A DNA stretch of 64,000 nucleotides from Distichodus sexfasciatus. Lineage: Eukaryota > Chordata > Actinopteri > Characiformes > Distichodontidae. The translations under genes were made by a program, and so were the position numbers. The stretch spans positions 129,295 through 193,294 of the forward strand of contig JAVGVS010000243.1 in the NCBI GenBank assembly GCA_032718565.1. Reading direction: 5' to 3'. Shown piece by piece: positions 12,134-22,652 of the stretch; the first letter of the stretch is position 1; every line of letters starts with the position of its first letter. The notes below the pieces were generated by a model that had not been told where the DNA came from, ran no database searches, and saw only the letters and a list, made by a program, of their open reading frames with translations.

Positions 12134-12233
12134 GAGCCTTAAGCTAGACCCTTAACTCCAAGTTACTCCACGGAAACAGACCACATAACTAGGAAACAGA
12201 AGTCGCAGTGGATAAGAGTGTCTACTAATAACC
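12134..12233 (+). mobile_element. SINE fragment with DANA/Mermaid-like tail
   Basis: Contains AGACCCTTAACTCCAAGTTA and AGTCGCAGTGGATAAGAGTG, followed by TCTACTAATAACCATG, matching the body and tail of the better copies at 44202-44410 and 45819-46000. The tRNA-like head is missing, so this is a 5'-truncated copy. Confidence 0.7.
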
Positions 12234-12248
12234 ATGAAGGTAGACAGA

Positions 12249-12802
12249 TACCCAATTTTGCCAAAAGTATTGGGACACCCCTCCAAATCATTAAAATCAG
12301 GTGTTCCAATGAGGCTTGTTTTTCAGGAGCTGGGCTTGGTCCCTTAGTTCCAGTGAAAGGAACTCTTAATGCTTCAGCACACCAAAAGATTTTGGACAAT
12401 TTTATGCTCCCAACTTTGTGGGAAGAGTTTGGGGATGGCCTCTTTCTGTTCCAGCATGACTGTTAAAGACATGGATAAATGAGTTTTATGTGGAGGGACT
12501 TGGACTGGCCTGCACAGAGCTATGACCTCAACCCAATAGAATTAGAGCAGAGACTGCGAACCAGGCCTTTTCGTCCAAAATCAGTGGCTGACCTCACAAA
12601 TGCTCTTCTGGAAGAATGGTCAAAAATTCCCATAAACACACTTCTAAGCCTTGTGGACAGTTTTCCCAGAAGAGTTGAAGCTGTTATAGCTGCAAAGAGT
12701 GGACCAATTCCATATTAAAGCATATGGATTAAGAATGGGATTTCGTAAAAGTTCATGTCTGTGTAAAGGTAGGTGTCCCGATACTGTTAGCAATATAGTG
12801 TA
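12249..12802 (+). mobile_element. Internally deleted Tc1-like transposon
   Basis: Left end TTTTGCCAAAAGTATTGGGA at 12256 pairs with the right end around 12770-12802 (GGTGTCCCGATACTGTTAGC then AATATAGTGTA). The inverted ends enclose only the 3' part of a transposase gene, so most of the element, including the DNA-binding domain, is gone. At 554 bp it is about one third of a normal Tc1-like element. Confidence 0.8.
12323..12718 (+). pseudogene. Tc1-like transposase, C-terminal fragment, broken
   Basis: The first frame (to 12466) contains a FQHDC motif with the second catalytic Asp and then stops. The next frame (12479-12718) carries WPAQSYDLNPIELEQRL with the terminal catalytic Glu and ends in EAVIAAKSGPIPY, typical of a Tc1 transposase C-terminus. 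Sequence between the second Asp and DLNPIE is shortened and frameshifted, and the N-terminal DNA-binding domains and first Asp are absent. It cannot make active transposase. Confidence 0.85.
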
Positions 12803-12815
12803 TGATGACTCTGAC

Positions 12816-12980
12816 ACTCATTCACCAATTGTCCTTAAGAAAAAATTAGTTCTTTAAACCCGTTGATGCAGTTTTTACCAAGATTTTGACATAAACCAAT
12901 GTTTTCTTATTAAAGATTTGCTCTTAGGTACAAATGGAATCTACAAGCAGTGAAAAGCACTGTTGGTGTAAAACATGAGC
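12816..12980 (+). repeat. Dispersed repeat family D, copy 1
   Basis: CTCATTCACCAATTGTCCTTAAGAA, ACATAAACCAATGTTTTCTT and AGCAGTGAAAAGCACT align in order with 33860-34046 on the same strand and with 58682-58858 on the opposite strand. It is an AT-rich, non-coding dispersed repeat of unknown class. Confidence 0.65.
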
Positions 12981-13415
12981 TTATTGTGTTTTCTTCCGTT
13001 CTTCCGTTGTATAATTTGTTACTATGTCTTAACATTGTTAATAACAAATTAAAGAAAAAACTCAAGATAATATGATGAATGAGGCTTTTTATTATCACTT
13101 AAAACGCAAAGAATACATTGTCATACATTTTCAATAACAGGAGTGTTTACGCTCCCATTCACATGCCGTTTGCTGAGCTTTCCGTTTAGCCTGCCGTTCC
13201 CAGATGGTGAGCGGTCCGGCTTAAATCTGTCTTCCGTCTCCGTGGGCTCGATTTGATGCTTGCCACCCGTATGGACCAATTAGTGTTACGCTGCACATGC
13301 TTGACTTTATGTAACAGCTCTTTTAATGGTGGCCGGTCGAGGCGAAGGGTACATAACTAAAATTCGAAGAGGTCCAGTTAGAGAACTTTTCAATCAAAGG
13401 TCTGGAACATCATAA
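12981..13415. other. Unique segment, possible conserved non-coding element
   Basis: AT-rich to about 13100, then a complex CpG-containing stretch to 13415 with ACCAATTAGTGTTACG and no repeats. No coding signature. Confidence 0.3.
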
Positions 13416-13419
13416 GCCG

Positions 13420-13514
13420 GTTAAGATAGCTCTGTGGATATAGAGTTAGGCTTGTGACATGGCCAAACCTACAGGTCAGGGATTAAATCCCATGAGTCTC
13501 AATTCCACTTCTTG
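13420..13514 (+). mobile_element. tRNA-like SINE head fragment
   Basis: TAGCTCTGTGGATATAGAGT followed about 45 bases later by AGGTCAGGGATTAAATCCC resembles the A and B boxes of a tRNA-derived SINE. No body matching the other families is attached; it lies directly upstream of a family A SINE. Confidence 0.35.
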
Positions 13515-13596
13515 TGGCAGTTGGTAGCATAACAGTTAGGAAGTTGGCCTCATGATTGAAGGGTCACTGGTTCAATGACAAATAATCACTCACTTC
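13515..13596 (+). mobile_element. tRNA-derived SINE family A, copy 1, internally deleted
   Basis: GGCAGTTGGTAGCATAACAG is the family A head and ATGACAAATAATCACTCACT is the family A tail, joined directly so that about 130 bases of the body are missing. Confidence 0.75.
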
Positions 13597-15114
13597 AATT
13601 CTTTGTTTAATTCAATCAATTCTTTAATTAATTGATGCACTCGACCAGTGGTATTTGTGTATTTTCTCACTCACAACAACGTCGGAGAAAAGAACTCTCT
13701 GTCTGCATGTTAAAATGGCCTCATGGACTGTCACCCTCCACCTCCACTTTTGTCTTATCCTTAAGAAATCAATAAATTATTACCAGCTCCTCCACTATCA
13801 ACCCGTTCAACGTCAACAATATTATAACTCTCCCATCTAGTAGATATATTGCAGGAATCATGTATGGAACTATTCAGACAGAGTTGTTTGAAACCTTTGA
13901 AATGGATGTCTTTGAGTTTGTAAAGAGCATAAATATACGGTGACCACAGAGTACAAAAGCCACAACACAGATTCAAAAGACCGAACAGAATCTTCATTAT
14001 TAATATAGGGGTCTCACCAGATGTGTCAGAAGCATTTGTATTGTGGGGAGGACACAGTGACAGGGGGTCCTCCTCCTGAAAATGTTTAATGAAGTCAATA
14101 CCATTTCCTGCGTTCAGGCCGACGCATATAGTATATGGAATATTTCAGAGACAGATTCGATAATAAGTTCTTCTTTTTTCCCACTTCTTTTCTGATTTAG
14201 TTTTAGTCGTAGCACAACGTGCCATTGTGCCAAGCAATTGTGTCACTCAACTGTTGCATATTTTTAAAAAAGAATATTTTATTTTATTCTTGCTGATAAT
14301 AAGAACACCAGCAGATGTCACTTTGGGCACTATACTATACTATGCTAGGCGTTGCTGACGCTAGTAAATTACAGAGGTATTCGGATCCCTTGGTCACTGT
14401 ATGCATTTTCAAATCTCAGCCAATCAATAAATATCCTCAGAGTGAACTCGGCCTCATTTTTGGCCTTTAATTACGGTCTAACTATGAAAAAAAAATTGAT
14501 GATAGTTTTTATGTAATCGTTGAATTTGGATGAAATGGTAGCTAATGTTACGCTAGCTGACAGATTTTCTAACATTGAGTAGGCAACTAACTGCGCTAAC
14601 CTTCCCCTCAAATATAATGGCTGCGACACCAACGGATCACGGATTTGAATTGTTTATTGATGGGTAGGTTAACAAAACATTTTGAAGACAGTTGAGAAGT
14701 AACAGACCCTGTTGTGTTAGAAAACTGTGTCACTATTAGTGTCACTATTTGTTCACCCACTTTCCCCAACAATAGAAGTTACGCAGAAACCTGGATCAAG
14801 AATACAGCCGATCCGCTTTCCAATTGTGACTTTTGCGTTTGTGTTGTGGCTTTTGTATTCTGTTGAACCCTCTGTTCCAACAGTAAAAACAAGTCTTTTA
14901 CAGTCAGCCACACTCGGAATGGAGGACTGCCATAGTTTATTTTTTCTCCTCTCTCTTGACTGGATACAAATCTACTAAAAGTATTGGTCCACACTGTCTC
15001 CCCACTATCTTGCCGCCTGGTGTAAACCCCGGAAAATACCTCTTCCACCCTCAATTTAAAATTTTCATTTATTTTAGACTCCTGCCACCAAATCCCTTCT
15101 TCCTCAATCCCTTT
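13597..15114. other. Unique non-coding DNA
   Basis: Mixed AT-rich sequence with more complex stretches at about 14030-14160 and 14380-14920. ACAAAAGCCACAACACAGAT near 13955 and GTGTTGTGGCTTTTGTATTC near 14840 are isolated units of the palindromic array at 4617-4945. Overlapping frames on both strands (83-91 codons) lack any domain. Confidence 0.4.
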
Positions 15115-15118
15115 TCTC

Positions 15119-15157
<39 letters not shown>

Positions 15158-15183
15158 AAACACAGACACACATACACCCACTC
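15115..15183. repeat. (CT)n and (CA)n microsatellite
   Basis: CT-rich run to about 15146 continuing into CA-rich DNA to about 15183. Confidence 0.9.
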
Positions 15184-15196
15184 AGACACAGCAGGG

Positions 15197-15397
15197 TCAA
15201 TGCCAGGTGATGCCGATACACTCCTCGGGGTGTAATGAGGTGTAAATCTCAAAGGACTCTCCATTCGCTTCTGCATCCACTCGTATTTTTCCCATCTTTT
15301 TTTTCCACTCCTCCATCCACCCGTCCCTATTTGTCAAGACGACATGCAAGGTTCGTTCTGCAGGTTGCAGGTGACTCACTGAAGGACACAAAGCCAA
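15197..15397 (-). other. Open minus-strand segment, possible exon or conserved element
   Basis: A 66-codon minus-strand frame contains TLHVVLTNRDGWMEEWKKK and IRVDAEANGESFEIYTSLHP, a natural-looking mixed composition unlike the low-complexity frames elsewhere. A CCTGCAG on that strand (plus-strand complement near 15361-15367) could be a splice acceptor. No convincing donor is present and I do not recognise the protein. It may equally be a non-coding conserved element. Confidence 0.25.
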
Positions 15398-16497
15398 CTA
15401 AAAAAATGACAGTTTAAAAAAAAAGTTAACTGCGTTCTGCTGCCTCCCGACAGCTTACAGTGTGTGCTTGTGCATGTGTGTGTCACCGTGTTCATATGCA
15501 GAAAAGTGTGTGTGCAGCCATATTTTTAAGTTCTTTGTGACCAAATCTCTCTCTGCAATGATGAGAAAAACATGACATTTGACATTTGGAAGACATTTTG
15601 CCGGTTCCCACAAGGAAAATACGCTTTTGCAATAAATACAGCTCTGCAGAGAAAAATGAAAAGCAGATTTTTCTTTCATAAACAAAGACTTAGCCCATAA
15701 AAATGTATTTGACAAATATACAAAAATATACTCATGTAGACATATTGTATATGTGTGAAAATATATTAAATATTTTGATAAATTTACATGCATAAGAAAT
15801 ATGTTCTAAAATATTTTCTAAAATGATTTGACCATAAGGACTACAGTTTTTGCCCAAGTTAAAAAAAATCATCTTAAAGATAACGTCTGAGCTTAAGTTT
15901 TAGATATTTTTACAACCTGATTGTCTCTTAAAATTAAAAAAGCTGAGATTTTTGTGGCATTTTGAGGGGATCAGTCATCGTAAGATAAGAGGGAAAGGAT
16001 TTGATTTTGGATTTTGAGGTTTATGGTTAAGGTGCTTAGGATGATTATGGTTTAGGTGTGTTATATGTGATATGTAGTCATTAAGGAAGTCTGGGAGAGG
16101 ACCTCACAAAGATAGCAAGACTGGAATGTGTTTTTGAGTGTGTGTGTTTTAAAGACTCCTGATGTTTTAGACACATACTGTTCACCCAACAGATGGAAAA
16201 CCGTAACTTTGCCCTCCTTTCTCAACAAGCCTCACAGTGAGATCACTGCTATGAAACATCCTCCCTCTTTCTGTCTCTTTCTTTCCATAACTATCCCTTG
16301 CTATCTTTATAAAACTCACATCATGCCGTCCCGCTGAGTGGAAGATGTAATCCACAGTAACAGTGTTGCTGTAAGGTGGAGTAAGAGTGAGATGGAGGAT
16401 TTGGGGACTTGGACAGTCTTGAGGGAATACTTGCAAAAAACTGAAAATCTAATGGTGTTTTGCAGTATAAGAAGTGGTTTCAGGTGATTGACAGTAT

Positions 16498-16498
<1 letters not shown>
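15398..16498. other. AT-rich non-coding DNA
   Basis: AT-rich with short GT-rich spots near 15465 and 16138. The 112-codon minus-strand frame at 15455-15793 has AT-driven composition and no domain. No gene supported. Confidence 0.5.

Positions 16499-16563
<65 letters not shown>
16499..16563. repeat. (CA)n microsatellite, about 32 units
   Basis: Uninterrupted CA repeat about 65 bp long, the longest pure dinucleotide run in the window. Confidence 0.98.
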
Positions 16564-16565
<2 letters not shown>

Positions 16566-16569
16566 CACC

Positions 16570-17550
16570 ACCTAACACTTACTGTTTACCAACCCTTATT
16601 CCTTACCTAAATTTACTATAATCCAACCTTATAGCCAACTATAATTTATACCTAAAACCTAAAACCTAAACATGATCTTAATCTTAAGCCTCATGCTAAC
16701 CATGATCCAAACCAAACCTTAAACCTCACCATAATATGATCCTGACCCTATAATCAACTACAATCTAATCCTAACTTTAAATATGACTATATTCACATCC
16801 TCAATCTCACCATAATCTAATATTAACCTAAAATCTATCTGTAATTTAACTTTAAACCTAAGCCTAACCTTGATCATAATCTAAACTCTATGGGCTGGTT
16901 TCTTGCTCATGGATTAAGTCTAATCTCAGACTAGGTTGTAGTAGCAATGGAAATATAATCCTCGACTGGGTAATTGGCCCTTACCATAATTAATCCTATC
17001 CCTAAACTCAATATTATTCTAATCTTAACCCTAAATTTGACCATAATCAAATCGTAGAACTAAGACTCTCCCTAATCTAATCCTAACCTTAAACCTGTCC
17101 ATAATGCAAACCTTTATCCTAGTCAAACTCTAATCCTGACCCTAAATTCATCCATAACCATCTCTTAACTTTAAACTTTATCATTTCCTTATCCTTAAAT
17201 CTGTTCATAATCTTATCCTAACCCTAAACCTAGCCATAGTATAATACTGACCCTAACTCAACCATAATCTACACTTAATCCTAAACTGACATGATCTAAT
17301 CCTAACTCTAAATTTCACCATGAATTAATCCTGACCCTCAACCTCACTACCATGTAATGTTAACCTCAGATCTAGCCATAATGCAATCCTGACTCTAAAA
17401 ATTAAATCTTATACAATCCTAAACCTAAACATGACATAATCCTTAGACTAAACTCAAGCATAGTCTAATTCTAACCTTTAATCTGAATACACTGTATTTT
17501 TAATCCTTACCATAATTGAACCCCAACTGTGATCTAATCCTAAACCTTTC
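16570..17550 (-). repeat. Degenerate C-rich minisatellite, unit about 30 bp, telomere-like motifs
   Basis: About 30 diverged units of a CATAATCTAATCCTAACC plus CTAAACCTAACC type. CCTAACCCTAAACC words give it telomere-like character on the C-rich strand. A non-repeat interruption lies at about 16890-16980. It stands in opposite orientation to the G-rich array at 9844-10363. Confidence 0.8.
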
Positions 17551-18275
17551 ACATTTACATATTAATCCATGCCCAGTGACTTCACTTCAAGAAAAATGCT
17601 AGAATCAACACACACTTACCCTCCCACACACATTCCCCCAGCTCCTAATGAGGCTGATGTTTCAGTGTTCTTATTGTAGCTTACGGACTTAATGCCTGAT
17701 TGTACTCCTGGTGTTGAAGCCCTTTGTGACTCTGACCCCCTCTGACCTGCACACTCACTGAGCGGCAGGAGGCTGCTACAAGCCATGATTATTTTATGAC
17801 TGTATTATAGATTTAAAGCTATATGGCGTGCGCTATGTTAAAAACACTCATAATTTTCACTGTAGTAAAAGCTTTCATTTTGAAAACTCAGCTGCACACA
17901 TTGTTTATCTGGAAACATTTCATAAATGTCTATTGTAAAAAGTCTGTGATTTCTCCTTTTTCGTTTTTGACTTCAATATGTGAGGTTTAGAACAACATGG
18001 AAGAAACAGGGCGAAATCACAGGCCTTTTACAACAGACATGCGAATGAGTTATTCTTTTGTTATGGCATCAAGCATTTTTGGAATAAAAAGTGGGATTTT
18101 ATTGGATATTTATTTAAAAAAGAAAGTATTAAGAACAGCTGATAGAAAATTTATTTTTCTTTCATCGTTACTTCAAGAACACCTGTCAATTCCTTACCAA
18201 ATTTTATGACAATGTTTTTGAGAAAGTGGAATTTTTTTGATGAAAAGATGTTAATGCTGTTAACATTTTAAGACC
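17551..18275. other. Unique non-coding DNA
   Basis: A complex stretch at about 17640-17835 (TCCTAATGAGGCTGATG, AATGCCTGATTG) is a possible conserved element. The rest is AT-rich. The 70-codon frame at 17997-18209 has no domain. Confidence 0.35.
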
Positions 18276-18731
18276 ACAGTATTACCATAGCAACACTGCC
18301 ATAGTATTTCCATAATGGTACCATAGTAATAATACAGTAACACTGCCGTAGTATTTTCATAATGGTACCATAGTAATATCATAGTAACACTGCCGTATTA
18401 TTTTCATAATGGTACCATAGTAATACCACAATTTCCATAGTAACCACAATCATTTCTTAATAACATGCCATGGTAATTAAAAAATTGTAACCTAGTAATT
18501 GTATAGTAATCCCATAGAATCACCATAGTAATTCTATAGTAACTCTGTCAATGTAATTCCATAATAATACCATGGTAACACTGCCATATAAATACCGTAG
18601 TACTACCAGAGTAACACCACAGTAAATCCATAGTAACAGTGTTACAGAAACACCATAGTAATACAATGGTAACATTGCCATAGTGATATTAGAAAAATTC
18701 CATAGTAATACCAAAATACCATAGTAATTCA
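18276..18731. repeat. Tandem array of CATAGTAA-type words
   Basis: TACCATAGTAA, ACTGCCATAGTA and CATAATGGTACCATAGTAAT recur throughout in near-register, about 450 bp. A Tyr/Leu/Val-rich minus-strand frame across it is an artefact of the repeat. Confidence 0.85.
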
Positions 18732-19869
18732 TTACACAAATACAGAATAACCATCATATCACACAGCCGTAAGCCAGACTGCAAAGTCTCGTTAGAGCTG
18801 AAACAACCATAAACAAGGTCGTCCAGTTCAGGATTAAAACAAAAGCTCTCCAGCAGTCTGACACAGACACATTAGTCATGAGCTGAAGTGGAGAAATGTT
18901 GAATTATTGCGTTTTCATGCTGCACTGTGGAGAATATTTGGCTATAATAGCCAATTAGCGCCGGGCCCTCACAGTTCGACATACGTGATACGGCGGGAAA
19001 GAGAGCGATGAGAAGTCTGGTCAGCCCTTACCGGTCTGTCTGATTTGCAGTTCTGAGGGCGTGTCTATACGTGCGTGTAGGTTCCCGATGTGATATTCTG
19101 AGGTACATAGCATCACAGACACGCTTGTTGCAGTTTTACCGTGGAGTCTGGAGCCCAGTTGGGGAAGAGAAGTGTTCAGAGTAATGAAACAGTCACGTCC
19201 AGACCGAGTCTCTGGTCGATTTTCATCGACCCAAGACAAAGAAGCGAGCCCTGGGAACGGCACCATTAATATGAATAATGAACAGCCCCGGGAGGGTTTT
19301 TAAGAGATTACATGGTGGCACGTTTTTCAGAAGCCAGACCAAGACTTTCACTACTGAGTCTTGGTGAAAAGCTCAGATTCTAATACTGAATGACACCTCA
19401 TCAGGTGAATGAGAAATTAGTGCATTTTGGGAAGAAATCTGACTGTTATTCCATCATTTTAGCTTGCTAGCAAGATTGTCGATTCTTGAAGTGTTTCCTG
19501 GAACGAATGAAATGAAATGTTCTTACATAAACCATAAATTTTATTCAGGCATGAATGGTACTAGGATATGGATCTTTTAGCCATGTTAAGAGTGTTGTCG
19601 TTGTGTAGTTCATCCACTAGAGGGCAACTTAGCAACTACACTGTTGAGTTTTTATACTTTTCAGTCTTATTTTTGAAAAACTAACATATTTTACTGAATT
19701 TTTAGATTAAAATATTACAAGTTCATTTTAAACTGCATAATGTCAAGTTACTGTGTGTCAATGAGGACATTTTATAACAATTTTACGAAAAATCTTTTGA
19801 AAAATAGTATCCCACCATCCTTTCATTTATCCATTCATCTATCCATCCACATACCTACCAACCTGCCAA
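18732..19869. other. Unique non-coding DNA with a complex core
   Basis: The core at about 18930-19330 is GC-richer and repeat-free, with ATAATAGCCAATTAGCGCC and CATTAATATGAATAATGAAC (homeodomain-like ATTA/TAAT cores). It is a good candidate for conserved regulatory DNA. The 81-codon minus-strand frame at 19021-19266 is unrecognised. Confidence 0.35.

Positions 19870-19929
<60 letters not shown>
19870..19929. repeat. (CTAT)n microsatellite
   Basis: About 15 pure CTAT units, flanked by degenerate CATC/CCAT repeats. Confidence 0.98.
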
Positions 19930-19930
<1 letters not shown>

Positions 19931-20211
19931 CCTTCATCCATCCAACCAATCATCTATTGTGGCCAGATCATGAGTTGTTTATTTCTTCCTCAGATGACGG
20001 TTTACGTTGGCATTGCCAGCTGTGAGTGGCATGATGAAATGTCCATCATTAAAATATAGACGACTGTCGGTGTGATTGTGCATGTTTGTGTGTGTGTGTG
20101 TGTGGATGTCCCTGATATGAGGAGTTTGTGACCAGGGTGAATTTGGATGCGCCTTGTTTATTGAGTGACATTCAACCTCTCAACACTTATGATGGACAAG
20201 TGAGACCTCAT
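19930..20211. other. Unique non-coding DNA
   Basis: Short unique interval with a GT run near 20088-20104. Nothing further recognised. Confidence 0.5.
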
Positions 20212-20248
20212 TAAGAGAGAGAAAGAAAAACAGAGGACGTGGGAGGAC

Positions 20249-20284
<36 letters not shown>

Positions 20285-20518
20285 GAGAAAAGTAGAGGGA
20301 GAGAGATATAAAGAGGGTCAGAGAGGGAGAAAAGGAGAGAGCAAGATAATTAGATAGAGAGAGGTGGAGAGATAGCGAGAGAGAGAAATCAAATAAAGGA
20401 TGTAGCATATATAAAAAGCCACTAAAGTAAGCACAGTGTAGAGGAAGGACAGAAAAAGAATGGAAAAAAGAGAGAGGGAAGGAGAGATGGATAGAGAGAG
20501 AGGGAGAGAGAGAGAGGG
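20212..20518. repeat. Purine-rich (GA)n-like block
   Basis: Plus strand is almost entirely A and G, with a pure GA run at about 20251-20281. Its translation on the minus strand is Ser/Leu-rich low complexity and not a protein. Confidence 0.9.
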
Positions 20519-20604
20519 TGGCTGTTGCTAGGGACACCAGCATTACGGTAGGCATAAATACTCCCACACACCCTCGCTCTTTTTTTACTTGGTTTTGATT
20601 CTGT

Positions 20605-21548
20605 CGTTCCCTTCGTTTGCCTCCCTCCAGTCATTCTGTTTCTCTCAAGCGACTTTCCCTCACTCACTCACTCACTCACTCACTCACTCACTCACTCACT
20701 CTCTCTCTCTCTCTCTCTCTCTCTCGCGCTCTCTCTCTCTATTCGTCTAGCGGCTTCCTTCTTTTCCCCCTTCCGCCTGTCTTCCACTGCCAGCGTTGCT
20801 TCCCTTCCTCCCGTCTCATTGATTGCTCACTGATTGATCTCTCCTTCTTTCTCTCTCTGTCTCTCCGTCTCTCTCTCCGTCTCTGTCTCTCGCTCCCTCT
20901 CTCCTCCCCCTGCTCGACCCACTACCCACGCCAGCGATTTTATTTATGTCAAATTACCGCATCACTGGCCAGCCAGCACACAGATTTCCCCTGGCTCACT
21001 CCATCCCTCTCTCATTCTCTCTCTCTAACATTGTTACTCTGCCTACATTTCTCAACTGGATCTTACTGCATTCCCCTTTTTCCAATTATTCTTTCATTTT
21101 TACGATTTTTTCCTCCTCTTATTGACAGTACTCTCTCTCCCTCCCTCTCTGCCTCTCCCTCATTTCCCTTTTCTCACCCTCTCTCTCTTTCTCCATCCTT
21201 CCCTCCTTCTGAATATTTTCTTTCTCTTTCCCTCCTTCACTCTCCCTCATTCTTTTTCTTTTCTCTTTCTCACTTTCATCCCTCCATCCTTCCCCCACTC
21301 TTTTTCTGTCTCTCCCTCCTTTATCCTCTCTCTCTCCCTATCTCTCCCTCCTTCTGAATGTTTTCTCACTCTCTCTCCCTCCCTTCAATCTCCCTCCCTC
21401 ATTCTTTTTCTCTCCTCTCCATCACTTCATTTCTCCCGGCTCTTCTGATTGTTTTCTGATTCTCTTCCACCCCTTCCTCTCAGACAGCACTGCAGATTTC
21501 TCTCTCTCTCTCTCTTTCTTGGTCTCTCTCTCTATCTCTTTCGCTCTC
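20605..21548. repeat. Pyrimidine-rich block with (CTCA)n and (CT)n
   Basis: Plus strand is dominated by C and T, including CTCA units at about 20660-20700 followed by CT repeats. A 246-codon Ser/Leu/Pro frame across it is a repeat artefact. An island of complex sequence at about 20915-21008 (TTTTATTTATGTCAAATTAC) interrupts it. Confidence 0.85.
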
Positions 21549-21700
21549 TCGACTCAATGCTCTGCCTTCGCCAAGTCTGCCGCCGTATTTAGAAGCGGAG
21601 ACTAATTAAGCAGCCAAGTGGGTTTTGCTTCTGTGCAAACAAAATTAATTCAGAATACACTCACTTATTCCCTCTCTCTCTCCCCATCTCTCATTTCTGC
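21549..21700. other. Complex unique segment, possible conserved non-coding element
   Basis: Contains GGAGACTAATTAAGCAGCC and AACAAAATTAATTCAG, two TAATT/AATTA homeodomain-type cores within about 50 bp of repeat-free sequence directly downstream of the CT block. Confidence 0.35.
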
Positions 21701-21759
21701 AGCTTATCAAACTCAACTCCAAGCTGAAGGTTGTAGTGAAAAACACGATCTACGGATAA
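21701..21759 (+). other. Candidate splice acceptor and short open segment
   Basis: A long pyrimidine tract ends in CATTTCTGCAG with AG at 21701-21702, followed by 18 open codons (LIKLNSKLKVVVKNTIYG) and a TAA at 21757-21759. The tract is part of the surrounding CT repeats, so the acceptor may be fortuitous. Confidence 0.12.
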
Positions 21760-22610
21760 ACTACAAGAACCACAAAAACTCCAAACCTCCAAAATTCCTG
21801 TCCAGGAAAACCAAATGTAGACGCTCACTTTCCGGCTGAGAGGAAACGAGTTCCGGCCACCGAATAAAAGAAAAGGAGAGAAAGAAGAAAGAGGAAATAG
21901 CAGGTGAGTGTGGCTCTGATCCTCAGATTCTTTGGGCGTGATGTCACATCCTGAAAAAACAAACAAACTGTTTCCTGTACTCTCAACTTTGTTGGCGATG
22001 GCAGTTTGGTGATCGACAATTGTCCCAAAACTACACCTGCAAGAATAATAATTTAGTGTATTAAGTCATTGGGATTTTCATTTTTTACTTGGTTTTTAGG
22101 AGGATTGCAAGATTTTTAGAAGCTTTGGTGGAAGATGTTTGTTCCAAAACTAAACTGCAATTTCATGACAAAACATTTTGCTTTGACAAATGTGGTCCTA
22201 AAATGTATAATCAGCTAACTTGATGGTCAACAATCCAATGGCGTAGAATTGTGAGTGGACGGTAGTGTTGCATCCCCAACAATATCTAGCAATTGTTGAA
22301 CTGTCCCCACCAATAATTTTGATCAAATGAAAATGTAACATATACAAAGGGTTAAATGGCGTTCTGTACTTGAGGCCCACCTCCCAAGCACAATTTGATT
22401 GCTGATGTGAATGGCTTTGGTATTTTCGTGCTGATGTGTGAGAGACTGTAGCTTTTGCTTGTTGTTAGCACCAGAGACAACATAGATCAACAACGGCAGT
22501 AGTTTGGTTCCATTAAGAAAGTGAGAAAGACTATGTTACTGTATTTATGTTACTTGGCTGGTTATGTGGACTACAACACCCAGATAATCCTTTCCGTGCT
22601 CCCCTACATT
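21760..22610. other. Unique non-coding DNA
   Basis: Mixed unique sequence, AT-rich in the middle. No repeat family recognised and no credible gene; frames of 60-91 codons lack domains. Confidence 0.45.
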
Positions 22611-22652
22611 ATTTACATTTACAGAATTTAGCAGACGCTCTTATCCAGAGGT
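22611..22652 (-). mobile_element. SINE/LINE tail fragment, DANA/Mermaid-like
   Basis: TTTAGCAGACGCTCTTATCC is the reverse complement of the GGATAAGAGCGTCTGCTAAA tail shared by many fish SINEs and the copies at 44, 45 and 46 kb. Confidence 0.75.

Noticed and set aside
20617..21357. 246-codon plus-strand frame
   Set aside because: Ser/Leu/Pro low complexity from a CT-rich block; overlapping frames look the same.
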